DNA from: Actinomycetota bacterium
GTDB taxonomy: Bacteria > Actinomycetota > Geothermincolia > Geothermincolales > RBG-13-55-18
Assembly: GCA_013178005.1 (NCBI GenBank)
Contig: JABLXL010000017.1
Span: 1 to 64,000 of the forward strand
Reading direction: 5' to 3'
DNA: 64,000 nt
Both the position numbers and the translations under genes were made by a program. Shown here in pieces: positions 37,437 through 46,337 of the stretch (the stretch's first letter is position 1; each line of letters starts with the position of its first letter). Under the pieces are notes generated by a model, which was given only the letters and a program-made list of their open reading frames with translations, searched no databases and was not told the origin of the DNA.

Positions 37437-39176
37437 GTGAGCTACGTTTACGAGGACACGGGCAGGCCTTCGTCTTTGCGCTACCTGACCGACCCCGGGA
37501 ACAGCAATTACTCGAACTCCACCTCCTTCGGCTATGACGGGGCAGGCAGGCTCTCCGCCATAACCCATAATTTCACGGATTCCGGTATCAAGATGGGATA
37601 CGAATACAACGCCATAGGGAACATCACCAAAGCGGTACAGGACGATACCGAGAACCTCTACACCTATGACGAGCTTTCCCGTCTTGTCTCCTGGACCGAG
37701 AAGCGCGGCGGGCAAGTTGTACGCTCGGAGAGGTACTTCTACGACGGCAACGGCAACCTGCTTAGGGTAGAAAAGACGGGCTCCGCTGAGAACCACTCCT
37801 ACGACGCCGCCAACCAGCTCACAGACGAAGGTTTCGCCTACGACGAGTGTGGCAACCTCACCTCGGACGGCACTTGGGCTTATGCTTACGATCGTGGTTC
37901 CCGGCTGGTGTCTGCCACCAACGCCACAGCCAACCTCAAGCTCGTCTTCACCTATGACCCTCAGGGCAGGCGTCGTTCCAAGGTTGCTTACGAGCGGGAC
38001 CCTCAAGGAAACTACACGGCACAGAAATATGCCGTCTTCTACCACTACGACGCTGGCGGGAACGTATTATGTGAGACAGACGCCTCGGGCAACATCCTCC
38101 GATCCTACGCCTATGATCTATCCGGTCACCCCGTGGCTTTCACCCAGGACCTTGGCCAGGGCGTGCGGACTTTCTACCTCCACGCCAACGCAAGGGGTGA
38201 TGTGGTCTGCATCACCGACGACGTCATGAACTGGGTCAAGAAGTTCTCCTACGATCCCTGGGGGAACATCACCTCCGAGGTATCCAGGTCGCCGGAGTAC
38301 GACAACCTGGACTGTCCCTACGCTTACGCCGGTTATTTCGGGGACAAAGAAACCGGCCTCTACTACATGCCCGCCAGGTATTACCCTCCAGCCCTGAGAA
38401 GGTTCCTGACCAGGGACCCCCATCCGGGCGTAAAATCCAACCCCCTCACCTTGAATCCCTACCGGTACTGCGAGAACGACCCTGTGAACAGGGTGGACCC
38501 CGCGGGCCAGTCCTCCGTGAAGATAAGCGGCATGCCCGCCATCAACGTGCGCACCATAAGCGGACCCATAAATATTAATATCCCCCGTCCCAATATCGGC
38601 AACCTGGATCTGGCGGGGTTCTCCTCCATGGTCTCCCTGGTGGCCTCCGCCGGGCCCGGCCTTCATCGCTTCGCCTCGGGCATGGCCTCCTTCAACTCCC
38701 AGGTACACGCGAGCATGGCCAGGTCCGGCGGCTTCGGCAGGGGGATGATAGGGGGTGGCGCGAAATCGATAAGCGCCGCCATGAACGCTTACTCCACGGC
38801 ACGTGCGGTACGCAACGCCTTAGGGATGGTGAAAGATGCGCTGGGGAAGGTGAGGCTGGGCGCGCCTCACCCCGCGGTTTCATCCGCTACGGATTTCATG
38901 GGCATGATAGACGCTGTATGGAGTGGTGTGAACCGCGGCGCAAGGTGGATTGGAAACGCGCTTATCAGCACGAAGATATTCGCCCCTGCGGGTTACTGCG
39001 TCAAGCTGGCAACATCTGTATCACAGGGAACACAGGACCTCACCTGGGTGCTTAGGGATAAGTTGAATTGGAAACATTTTTGGGTGCTGAGAGCATTTGA
39101 CGTTGCCGAATACATTCCGTGTATCAATATACCGATAGGTGTGGCCGAGGAAGCTTACAGGATAGGAATTCAATAG
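37437..39176 (+). CDS. RHS core C-terminus plus variable C-terminal module
   Basis: Third segment of the RHS protein; its frame is open back to about 37323, and 37437 is only the first start-like codon. YD repeats lead to the RHS core end (GYFGDKETGLYYMPARYYPP, LTRDP, NPYRYCENDPVNRVDPAG) at about 38330-38508. The last 222 residues form the variable tail: ININIPRPNIG linker, then VASAGPGLHRFASGMASFNS and an amphipathic Ala/Gly-rich stretch, then a unique 70-residue end (YCVKLATSVSQGTQDLTWVL). By analogy to polymorphic toxins this tail is the effector, but I recognise no nuclease or other catalytic motif. Confidence 0.85.
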   Translation: MSYVYEDTGRPSSLRYLTDPGNSNYSNSTSFGYDGAGRLSAITHNFTDSGIKMGYEYNAIGNITKAVQDDTENLYTYDELSRLVSWTEKRGGQVVRSERYFYDGNGNLLRVEKTGSAENHSYDAANQLTDEGFAYDECGNLTSDGTWAYAYDRGSRLVSATNATANLKLVFTYDPQGRRRSKVAYERDPQGNYTAQKYAVFYHYDAGGNVLCETDASGNILRSYAYDLSGHPVAFTQDLGQGVRTFYLHANARGDVVCITDDVMNWVKKFSYDPWGNITSEVSRSPEYDNLDCPYAYAGYFGDKETGLYYMPARYYPPALRRFLTRDPHPGVKSNPLTLNPYRYCENDPVNRVDPAGQSSVKISGMPAINVRTISGPININIPRPNIGNLDLAGFSSMVSLVASAGPGLHRFASGMASFNSQVHASMARSGGFGRGMIGGGAKSISAAMNAYSTARAVRNALGMVKDALGKVRLGAPHPAVSSATDFMGMIDAVWSGVNRGARWIGNALISTKIFAPAGYCVKLATSVSQGTQDLTWVLRDKLNWKHFWVLRAFDVAEYIPCINIPIGVAEEAYRIGIQ

Positions 39177-39193
39177 GATTAGAGGAGCGCTAA

Positions 39194-39571
39194 ATGCGTG
39201 AGGTAGTAAGAATCTTACAGATCGTCATCGCTGCCGTGTTTATCGCCTGCATCTGGAAATTCGAGCTGGTGGAAAAATACTATCGCATCAGCGATAGGGC
39301 GGTCGCCTACTTCATCGCGCATCTTTCTGTGGCGGGAAGGGGGTTGCGCCGACATGGCGATAAGGGTGATGGGGAATTCCCCAGGAAGCGCTTCGCCTCC
39401 CTTAGCCCCTTCGCCAGCAAGGTCATATGGACCGTTGCCGCGGCCGTTCTCGCCGTCATTTCTGCAACGGCGCTTTTATGGCGATGGGAATACTCGCCGT
39501 TGGAATTGGTCATTCCCATAAGCATGGCCCTTTGGATTCTTTTCTTATTTTGCCTGGGGAGACAAAGTTGA
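39194..39571 (+). CDS. small membrane protein, candidate immunity protein
   Basis: 125 aa with about three hydrophobic segments (residues 5-20, 76-95, 102-122) and a basic cytoplasmic loop containing RRHGDKGDGEFPRKRF. It begins 18 bp after the RHS stop, with AGAGGAGCG upstream of ATG 39194. No family recognised. Direct position after the variable tail makes it a candidate immunity factor; a membrane immunity protein would fit a membrane-active toxin. This rests on position alone. Confidence 0.6.
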   Translation: MREVVRILQIVIAAVFIACIWKFELVEKYYRISDRAVAYFIAHLSVAGRGLRRHGDKGDGEFPRKRFASLSPFASKVIWTVAAAVLAVISATALLWRWEYSPLELVIPISMALWILFLFCLGRQS

Positions 39572-39630
39572 GCATGGAGTGCGGGAAAGCATCCCTTGCT
39601 CGGCTTTTATCGCCGCCCATCTAATCCGGC

Positions 39631-40038
39631 ATGGGAAGGCTCTCCGGCCTCAACTGGGGAAGGTTTGCCCCGGTGGGGCTCAGGGGCGGCGTGGTAACGG
39701 GATCTCCTGCTCATAAAATCACCAGAATTATGTCTGCCGTTCAAGGGGCTGTCTTTAAAGCGAGACGCGCGGCCTTTTCGGAATATGCCAAGAGCATATT
39801 CTCCAGTCAGCCGGGGTTGTGGGATACAATCTTATATAATCCCGTATCAAATATCGTGGTTGGAGCTGCAGAGATGGTGGCTGGAGGTATCGCGATAGCT
39901 GGAACCGGAGGGATGGCAATAGAGATTGCGGGACCAGTGGCGATAGATGGTGCGAACAGGTTTATCAAAGGTATATATAAATTATCCACAGGTGACTGGA
40001 CAGGCAAAGAGACGGAGTCGTGGTGGCCTATCCCATGA
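39631..40038 (+). CDS. orphan RHS C-terminal cassette fragment (putative)
   Basis: 135 aa. It opens with GRLSGLNWGRFAPVG and has a central Gly/Ala-rich hydrophobic stretch (NIVVGAAEMVAGGIAIAGTG) before a tail ending TGDWTGKETESWWPIP. No signal peptide and no strong ribosome site. Composition and position between two small membrane-protein genes resemble displaced toxin tails that follow a full RHS gene. It could be silent DNA used for tail exchange. Confidence 0.45.
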   Translation: MGRLSGLNWGRFAPVGLRGGVVTGSPAHKITRIMSAVQGAVFKARRAAFSEYAKSIFSSQPGLWDTILYNPVSNIVVGAAEMVAGGIAIAGTGGMAIEIAGPVAIDGANRFIKGIYKLSTGDWTGKETESWWPIP

Positions 40039-40076
40039 AAAGTTTGAACAAACCTTGAACACCAAGAATAAGAGGG

Positions 40077-40529
40077 GTGACGAAAAACATGAAGAGGAGG
40101 CAAATGGCCGATAAACAATACAATACTATCTTCTATTTGGTTCAATTCATAGGGGTAACTGCTCTAATAGTTGCCTGGGCGGTTGGTCTACCATACCTAT
40201 TTGTTGTCCCAGTTTGTTGTCTGATCGCCGTGATGTTTATGGTGGTATATTATGGTATGCCAAGCACTCCTGATAATCTGCGGCCAGTCCTGAGGAAATA
40301 CATAGACATTAAGAGATTTTTAGGCAGGCATTTAGTTGCTTCCCTGATAATTATCACCCAACCGGCAGTAGCCCTAATCTGGACAATAGTGTTGCTAGCA
40401 GGGAAACCGCCCAATCCGCCGGCCAAGAGTACAATTATTATCATGATAGTCATAAGTGACATTGTTGTTACAGGCGCTGTCGCGGTTGGGATGATGATTG
40501 GAAAACGCTTGAGGGGCGGCATTGGATGA
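40077..40529 (+). CDS. small membrane protein, candidate immunity protein
   Basis: 146-150 aa with four hydrophobic segments (LVQFIGVTALIVAWAVGL, VVPVCCLIAVMFMVVYYG, ASLIIITQPAVALIWTIVLL, IIMIVISDIVVTGAVAVGMM). Starts GTG 40077 and ATG 40089 are both close to AGAGGGG. No homology with the membrane protein at 39194 is obvious. It follows an orphan cassette just as 39194 follows the RHS gene, so it may be the cognate immunity factor of that cassette. No family recognised. Confidence 0.6.
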   Translation: MTKNMKRRQMADKQYNTIFYLVQFIGVTALIVAWAVGLPYLFVVPVCCLIAVMFMVVYYGMPSTPDNLRPVLRKYIDIKRFLGRHLVASLIIITQPAVALIWTIVLLAGKPPNPPAKSTIIIMIVISDIVVTGAVAVGMMIGKRLRGGIG

Positions 40530-40554
40530 GGAGACTGGCGGGAATTCTGATTGT

Positions 40555-41073
40555 CGCCGATCAGCGCCGGGCCAGTGAACATCAACTGTTCGGGCATCGG
40601 CTGGAAGCTCCATAACAGAGGCGTCTGCCTCCAAGATCTCCCTGGTGGCCTCCGCCGGGCCCGGCCTTCACCGCTTCGCCTCGGGCATGGCCTCCTTCAA
40701 CTCACAGGTCCGTGCGAGCATGGCCAGGGCTGGAAGCTTCGGCATGGGGATGATAGGGGGTGGCTCGAAATCAATAAGCGCCGCCATGAACGCGTACTCC
40801 ACGGCGCGTGCGGTAAGCAACGCCTTAGGGATGGTGAAGGATGCGCTGGGGAAGGTGAGGCTGGGCGCGCCCCGCCCTTGTGCTTCTGTTGGGAATTTAT
40901 GGGGCGATATTAATGCGGTCTGGAGCGGGCTGAACGCGGGTGCCCATTGGATCAGCAATACACTAATAAGCACAGGGGTAGGGGTGTTGCCTGGGTATCT
41001 TATAAATCTCCTCACAAGAACCTGTGGGACGTTTTCGGTGTCGGAAGGTTCCAAGCACATGATACATGGCTAG
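40555..41073 (+). pseudogene. orphan RHS C-terminal cassette, duplicate of the main tail
   Basis: From about 40640 it encodes ASAGPGLHRFASGMASFNSQ and the following 70 residues, nearly identical to the linker of the RHS tail at 38640-38870, then diverges into its own end (GVGVLPGYLINLLTRTC). Upstream, ISAGPVNIN in another frame matches ISGPININ of the main tail, so the homology begins near 40555 but is frameshifted. Near 41000-41170 alternative frames give further protein-like sequence (LWDVFGVGRFQAHDTW; LTGEISVDPLTGGLREL). It is a decayed or stored alternative tail. Confidence 0.7.
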
Positions 41074-41302
41074 TTTGAAATGGGAAAAGAGCGCAGATTA
41101 AACACGACTGCCTTGCGGACGTTGAGCTAACTGGAGAGATTTCTGTCGATCCGTTGACGGGGGGGCTTCGTGAGCTACAATCCCCGTAGGGTGGGGTCGC
41201 TTTGGTAAAGGCAAAGTAGACCAAAGGGGATGGAGACCACTACGAAGATCGGGATAGCACCCATCATTTACCAATTGCGTCACAGGACAAGGAGGTTATG
41301 CT

Positions 41303-42121
41303 ATGGTGCGAACTTTCAAGCTGGTTACTGGAATACTTGTATCACTTACCTTGTTTATAGGGATCTTTTTACCTCTATTTATTGTGAAGCCAGCTTACGC
41401 AAACTCCCACCCTTGGGCGGATGTATATGGATTCTGGTATTCAGATGGCTACGACTCAGAGCACGCGCAGTGGGGTTACAGTTCTTGGCATGGCGACCAT
41501 CGTTGGTTTTCAGGAATTGAAACCCTGTTCAAATTTGACAATCCCAGCGTCCATTATGGTCTATGCTATAGGGGTTGGTCATCGACTTATTACTATAATG
41601 CCCCTGCAAGTACTCCTTATGGCTATCTGCCGGGAGATGCTTATTTCTACTTTAGTGGCCATGCAAATAGTCATTTGCTTGGTTATATTGGAAACTGGTT
41701 GTCCGACGTACCTCGAAGTGGCGATAGTAATTGTTATTATGTCTCTAACCTAAGAAATATGGACGATATGAAATTCGCTATGCTTGGGGGGTGTCGAACG
41801 GCAGCCAATGATTATGGTGACGGCAGGCACTTAGCTTGGGAGTTCCGTTGCGATAGAGGTGTTGATACGGTGGTTGGTTTTACAAGGAACATAACCTGGC
41901 AGGCTGGAAGCTATTATCCAGCTCATTGTTGGGACCAGGAATTTTCACGCGCTTCGCAGATATATCAATACCATGTAGCAGACTCGTGTGCTTGGGCCAA
42001 ACTATGGGTATATCGGCATTGTGGAAACAACCACCGAGGATTCGATACCGTTACTATTTGGGGCAATGGTTATAACTATATTTATACACCTGGAGATGGC
42101 ATCGGCGAAGGTCGGCCATGA
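41303..42121 (+). CDS. secreted caspase-fold-like protein (putative clan CD)
   Basis: 272 aa with a clear signal peptide (LVTGILVSLTLFIGIF..., cleavage after AYA). The mature part contains FYFSGHANSHLLGY and, about 50 residues later, MKFAMLGGCRTAAND, followed by GVDTVVGFTRNI and WDQEFSRA. A His after a short hydrophobic strand and a Cys at the end of the next strand, with the GA/GV-VVGF strand after it, is the layout of CHAT/gingipain/caspase-type peptidases. AAGGAGG precedes ATG 41303. Lower GC than the genome. A protease role is plausible; no family match is certain. Confidence 0.6.
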   Translation: MVRTFKLVTGILVSLTLFIGIFLPLFIVKPAYANSHPWADVYGFWYSDGYDSEHAQWGYSSWHGDHRWFSGIETLFKFDNPSVHYGLCYRGWSSTYYYNAPASTPYGYLPGDAYFYFSGHANSHLLGYIGNWLSDVPRSGDSNCYYVSNLRNMDDMKFAMLGGCRTAANDYGDGRHLAWEFRCDRGVDTVVGFTRNITWQAGSYYPAHCWDQEFSRASQIYQYHVADSCAWAKLWVYRHCGNNHRGFDTVTIWGNGYNYIYTPGDGIGEGRP

Positions 42122-42170
42122 TGACTAGCATTCTAAGGATAAATGATAGATGGATAATAGGAGGTTTAAC

Positions 42171-43124
42171 ATGCATTTGAAGAAACTATGGGGCATGAGG
42201 GCCTTGATTGCCATAGTAATGGCAGCATTTATCGTATCGGCGGCATCAGTATGTTTGGTGCTGGTATTTTCTTCTACTGGAGAGGCTACTGGAAATATGG
42301 AAAAAGATAGAGCAAAAGAAGTAGCCCTCTCAAGAGCCAAGGAGCTCTCTCCTGAGACTGTTACTCTTGAGGAAACCAAGGAATACAGCACGGAATTCGA
42401 GACGTCATATTTTCTAAAGAATAACAAAGGGAAAAATATTGGCATAATTTGCGCAGATCGCTCTACCGGAAACATAAACGTTTTCTTCGATGCAAGTGAG
42501 AACTCAGGGAAAAGAGAATCAAGCAATGTAAGAATAAGCAAAGAAGAAGCGGAGAACAAAGTTAGAAGCTTCTTAAGGACCCGGGGACTTGAAATAGATA
42601 CATATGCTCTCGAAAGCGACCCCCTGGTTTGCGTGGGTATGGAGGGGCCGCCCGATAACCCCACGCCCGTATATAGCTACGAGTTCAACTACCGAATGCA
42701 GATAGACGGGGTATTTGTTGACGACAACGAGAGTAGAAATGGAGCCCTTACCATTACATTGTCTCCCGAAGATGGCAGTATCAAATCATTTGCGCTGCCG
42801 AAGAAAGCTCTCAAGTTAGCGGATTTCACAATTGATAAATCCAAGATCGAGAAAAGAGAGGCTATCAATATAGCCACGGAAGCGGTTGCTGGAAGGGAGG
42901 TTCTTGAGGGGACGACGCCTGTTGTTCAAACTGATGGCATCGAATTAAGGTACATGCTTGTGGGGAATAGCAGATTGGTTCCCTACTGGAAAGTGATCGT
43001 CAGGTACAGTATGGATAATCTCGCAAACGTTAAAGATATCCCAGAGGAGGCAAAGTACATGGGTGGATGTGTCTACTCGGTTTCAGCGGTAGACGGTCAG
43101 ATAATATTCGAAGAGTCTTACTAG
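42171..43124 (+). CDS. membrane-anchored PepSY-like protein, paralog 1
   Basis: 317 aa. A short cytoplasmic start is followed by one membrane segment (residues 9-35, LIAIVMAAFIVSAASVCLVL), and the rest is predicted outside. Two beta/alpha units with EEAENKVRSFL and KREAINIATEAV helices resemble PepSY-type repeats. AGGAGGTTTAAC precedes ATG 42171. It shares near-identical DNA with the gene at 43934-45043 in the DPLVCVGMEGPPDNPTPVYS stretch and the last 75 codons, so the duplication is recent or maintained by gene conversion. The function is unknown; it may be a surface or protease-inhibitory protein. Confidence 0.7.
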   Translation: MHLKKLWGMRALIAIVMAAFIVSAASVCLVLVFSSTGEATGNMEKDRAKEVALSRAKELSPETVTLEETKEYSTEFETSYFLKNNKGKNIGIICADRSTGNINVFFDASENSGKRESSNVRISKEEAENKVRSFLRTRGLEIDTYALESDPLVCVGMEGPPDNPTPVYSYEFNYRMQIDGVFVDDNESRNGALTITLSPEDGSIKSFALPKKALKLADFTIDKSKIEKREAINIATEAVAGREVLEGTTPVVQTDGIELRYMLVGNSRLVPYWKVIVRYSMDNLANVKDIPEEAKYMGGCVYSVSAVDGQIIFEESY

Positions 43125-43148
43125 ACACATATACCTATGTTCTGATGA

Positions 43149-43182
43149 AGCCCTCCTGCTCTAACCGGCGGGGGGGCTTCCT
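43149..43182 (+). terminator. hairpin after PepSY-like gene
   Basis: GAAGCCCTCC pairs with GGGGGGCTTC (one G-U pair) across a 14-base loop, 25 bp downstream of the stop codon. There is no strong T tract after it. Confidence 0.5.
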
Positions 43183-43317
43183 CCTGTAAGTCTTCCATTG
43201 GTCATTGAGAAATAATAACAATTTTTACTGCAACTAATCGTCAAGCATCGGCATTTATATTGGTAAGTAGTGAACGATTGTAAATACTTATGGTATGAAG
43301 CACGAATTAGGAGCGTT

Positions 43318-43971
43318 ATGAGTAAAACTTATCCTGACAGTGAATATGGATCGGAAAACAACCATAAAGCAATGATCGATCTTTACGAGCAAAATTATAG
43401 AAGGATTTTTAACTACGTACTTTATAATACTGGCGATATAGAGGTGGCCTTGGACCTGACCTCTGAAACATTCCTCAGGGCTTTAAAAGCCCTTCCGAGA
43501 TTTGAATATCGTGGGGAGAAATCTTATACGGCATGGCTGTACAAGATTGCTTCAAGAGAAATCGCGATGCATTTTCGGAGATTAACCAAAGATAACAAGC
43601 ACATCGCAACTTATTCTCAAGAAACAGAGGCAATCAAGCAAGTCATATCTCAAGAGGATATCGAAGCCGCAAGAAGAGAGCTCGAAAAGTGCGAAGATTT
43701 CATTATCCTGGCCTCGCTTCTCAAGGAGCTTCCAGCGAGGTACTGTGAAGTACTTTTCCTCAAATATATTGAAGATAAAACGCTAGAGGAAATTGCAGCA
43801 ATGCTCGAAAGGCCTATCGGAACAGTTAAAGCACAATGCTACCGTGGTTTGAAATCTTTGAGAGAAAAGATGCAACTCCTGCAGACATATGAGCATTTGA
43901 AAGAGAGGGAGAGAAAAAAGGAGCCAGAAGCAAATGGGCTTGAAGAGGAGGTTAAAGGAATTGGGACATGA
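43318..43971 (+). CDS. ECF-type RNA polymerase sigma factor
   Basis: About 217 aa. Region 2 reads LYEQNYRRIFNYVLYNTGD...DLTSETFLRALKALPRF with the YTAWLYKIASREIAMHFRR DNA-melting part. Region 4 is LKELPARYCEVLFLKYIEDKTLEEIAAML. ATG 43318 follows TAGGAGCG; an upstream in-frame start has none. Its 3' end overlaps the next gene by 38 bp. It directs transcription of a dedicated regulon, possibly including the flanking PepSY-like genes. Lower-GC codon use matches the accessory island. Confidence 0.9.
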   Translation: MSKTYPDSEYGSENNHKAMIDLYEQNYRRIFNYVLYNTGDIEVALDLTSETFLRALKALPRFEYRGEKSYTAWLYKIASREIAMHFRRLTKDNKHIATYSQETEAIKQVISQEDIEAARRELEKCEDFIILASLLKELPARYCEVLFLKYIEDKTLEEIAAMLERPIGTVKAQCYRGLKSLREKMQLLQTYEHLKERERKKEPEANGLEEEVKGIGT

Positions 43972-45043
43972 TATCGAAAAGATGAACTTGATCGAGGTCG
44001 AGGTACCATCTCACCGGCAGGCGCTAAGCAATGTTTGGCGAGAAGGCTGTAATAGAATGTTTGCTGAGCAAAATAAAAAAGGTAAGTTAATAACATTGAG
44101 GGGGATTTCCATGAAAAAGACGACCGTTTCGCTCGCTGCGGTTTCAATAGCAGCGGTAGTAGGAGCGGTTATAGTAATCGCTTGCCTCATGTTGTTTTCT
44201 TCAAGTACAGGAGGAGCCACAGACAATCTTGAGAGAAACAAACTCACAGAAAGGGCTCTGGCTAACGCGCGGGAATTCATACCGGAGGCAGAAACGGTAG
44301 AAGAGGATCCGGATTACGGCAACGATCTGACCGCTGCCTTTTGGGTGAGAGATGACGGTGGAGAGAATCTAGGAATGTTAGTTATCGACAGAGCTACGGG
44401 AAGCGTAGACTTCTTCTTCGATGCAAGGAGTAGTTCAGCTGCAAGAATGTCCTCGGAGGTACGAATAGGCCTTGAAGATGCGACAGCTATTGCCAAAGGC
44501 TTCCTCGAAGCCCTAGGTGTTGACCTGGAGCATTTTGCCCTCGAAAGCGATCCCCTGGTTTGCGTGGGCATGGAGGGGCCGCCCGATAACCCCACGCCCG
44601 TATATAGCTACGAGTTCTACTACCGAATGCAGAAAGATGGGATGTTCGTTGATGGTGAAGGATCGTGTTTCGTCATAATTTCTCCGTTAGACGGTAGCAT
44701 CAAGTCCTTCGGTGTACCCAGACGCCTTATCTCAATTTCAAATCTAAAGGATGAAGAAATAGAGATAAGCAAGGAAGAAGCTATCAATATAGCCACGGAA
44801 GCGGTTGCTGGAAGGGAGGTTCTTGAGGGGACGACGCCTGTTGTTCAAACTGATGGCATCGAATTAAGGTACATGCTTGTGGGGAGTAGCAGATTGGTCC
44901 CCTACTGGAAAGTGACCGTCAGGTACAGTATGGATAATCTCGCAAACGTTAAAGATATCCCAGAGGAGGCAAAGTACATGGGTGGATGTGTCTACTCGGT
45001 TTCAGCGGTAGACGGTCAGATTCTAGGCGAGGAATCCTTCTAG
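43934..45043 (+). CDS. membrane-anchored PepSY-like protein, paralog 2; possible anti-sigma factor
   Basis: 369 aa if started at ATG 43934 inside the sigma gene's end. The first 60 residues are cytoplasmic and contain a VPSHRQALSN-type helix seen near some sigma-linked membrane proteins. Then comes a membrane segment (about 66-90) and an external PepSY-like domain paralogous to 42171-43124. A later start at ATG 44111 (GAGGGGG upstream) would remove the cytoplasmic part and is well supported by its ribosome site. Overlap with the sigma gene and a cytoplasmic/TM/external layout suggest it senses an external signal and controls the sigma factor; this is inference. Confidence 0.65.
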   Translation: MGLKRRLKELGHDIEKMNLIEVEVPSHRQALSNVWREGCNRMFAEQNKKGKLITLRGISMKKTTVSLAAVSIAAVVGAVIVIACLMLFSSSTGGATDNLERNKLTERALANAREFIPEAETVEEDPDYGNDLTAAFWVRDDGGENLGMLVIDRATGSVDFFFDARSSSAARMSSEVRIGLEDATAIAKGFLEALGVDLEHFALESDPLVCVGMEGPPDNPTPVYSYEFYYRMQKDGMFVDGEGSCFVIISPLDGSIKSFGVPRRLISISNLKDEEIEISKEEAINIATEAVAGREVLEGTTPVVQTDGIELRYMLVGSSRLVPYWKVTVRYSMDNLANVKDIPEEAKYMGGCVYSVSAVDGQILGEESF

Positions 45044-45455
45044 GCCTTTTAATAACTCCAAGAAAGCCCCATGCCCTAATGGGCGGAGGGCGGTCCAGGC
45101 TACGTCCTGTCAAGTGGCGTATAAAGCGCAATCGCGACATTCCTCTCCTCCACACCGCCCCGAAGAAGGCAGTCGGTTTCGCCAACGGACATATCGATTT
45201 TCAGCCGAGGCCTGGAGCGGTAAGAATTCATCAAGGATTGGGGAGACGAAATTGTCGGATGGGGAGCAACCGTAGCAGGTTGCGCAATGGTAATCGGCGG
45301 TTCCTTAACGGGAAATGCAGGTATGGTGCCGGCGGGTATGTGGAACAAGTACTTATAACAGGGCGGCCTTTGTCAATAACCAGAGCAAGCAAATAGCATT
45401 CTTGCAATGACGGAATCGACCCACAAGCTCTTGTGAACCGTAAAGGCGAGGGTCT
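45044..45455. other. intergenic region with a toxin-tail-like remnant
   Basis: In one plus-strand frame near 45230-45356 the sequence reads IKDWGDEIVGWGATVAG... and ends NAGMVPAGMWNKYL-stop, resembling the Gly/Ala-rich orphan cassettes at 39.6-41 kb. No start codon or ribosome site. It marks the right edge of the lower-GC island. Confidence 0.35.
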
Positions 45456-46307
45456 TCAGTACACCCAGCCGGGGAAGGTGCATACGTTGGCGGGGTTTTT
45501 GGTGCGGTACATCTCGATGCCCCGCCAGGGCTCGCCCAGGATGCCGTCGTGTATGGCCCAGGCGCGACCGCGCACCGTCTTTTCCATGCCCCGGCGGCGG
45601 AAGGGAGTGCTCCCGTCGAGCCTCTCGTAGAGCTCGCCCCCGGGCTGGAACCCGGCGTGGATCTCCTCCATCTTGCGGCGTCCCCGTATGTAATTGAAAC
45701 CGTAGCTCTCGAAGATGATGGCGTTGTTGTAAGCCAGGGGCTCGGCGATCACCATGTCCTGCCCCATGGCCTCGACGAATCCCAGGGCCAGGGGGGCGAA
45801 GCGGCGGAATAGGCGCAGCCCCCGCCGCACCTGGCCCGGCGCCAGCCCCGCCTCCATGGCCTTGATCTCCTCGGGGATGTTGCGCCTCACGGTGGCGAAC
45901 TTGGTGCGCCGTCCCGCGGTGTCCACGTCGGTATTGAAGCGGGGGGAACGGGGGTCGTTGATGATCAGGAAGTTGATGTCGATCTTGAAGAAGGCGGTGT
46001 CCTCTAACTCCAGGAAGAAGACGCAGTCCTGGTCGTCAGGGTTTTCCCTCACCTCTATGACCGCGAAGGTCGCGCCCTCGGGCGCCCTCACCTCCACCAC
46101 CCTTTCTCCCCGAGGGTTGGCGAAGGTCTCGCGGTCGATGGAGAACATCTCGAAGATACGGTCGGGCACGAGGAGAGAATACACGCGTTCCTTTACGTGG
46201 GCTTCCAGGCGGTTGAGGTCGTGGATATTGCGGCGGGGGGCGTCGCCCACCAGGCGGTCGAAGGCCTCGCGCACCTCGCGCGCCGCCTCATCGGGAGTTT
46301 CGTTCAT
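45456..46307 (-). CDS. uncharacterised protein cotranscribed with GMC oxidoreductase
   Basis: 283 aa, soluble, no family recognised. Features include an N-terminal helical part, EVRENPDDQDCVFFLELEDTAFFKIDINFLIINDPRSPRFNTD in the middle (a beta-rich region; quoted only to locate it by its motif DPRSPRFNTD), and a C-terminal Arg/Tyr-rich segment. ATG 46307 has GGGAAGGGG upstream. It starts 30 bp after the oxidoreductase stop, so it is the third gene of a three-gene operon. A lipid or sterol-like substrate context is possible from the partner enzyme but not shown by this sequence. Confidence 0.65.
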   Translation of the reverse strand: MNETPDEAAREVREAFDRLVGDAPRRNIHDLNRLEAHVKERVYSLLVPDRIFEMFSIDRETFANPRGERVVEVRAPEGATFAVIEVRENPDDQDCVFFLELEDTAFFKIDINFLIINDPRSPRFNTDVDTAGRRTKFATVRRNIPEEIKAMEAGLAPGQVRRGLRLFRRFAPLALGFVEAMGQDMVIAEPLAYNNAIIFESYGFNYIRGRRKMEEIHAGFQPGGELYERLDGSTPFRRRGMEKTVRGRAWAIHDGILGEPWRGIEMYRTKNPANVCTFPGWVY

Positions 46308-46337
46308 ATAAAGGCCCCTTCCCTTCGACGCGCTGCC

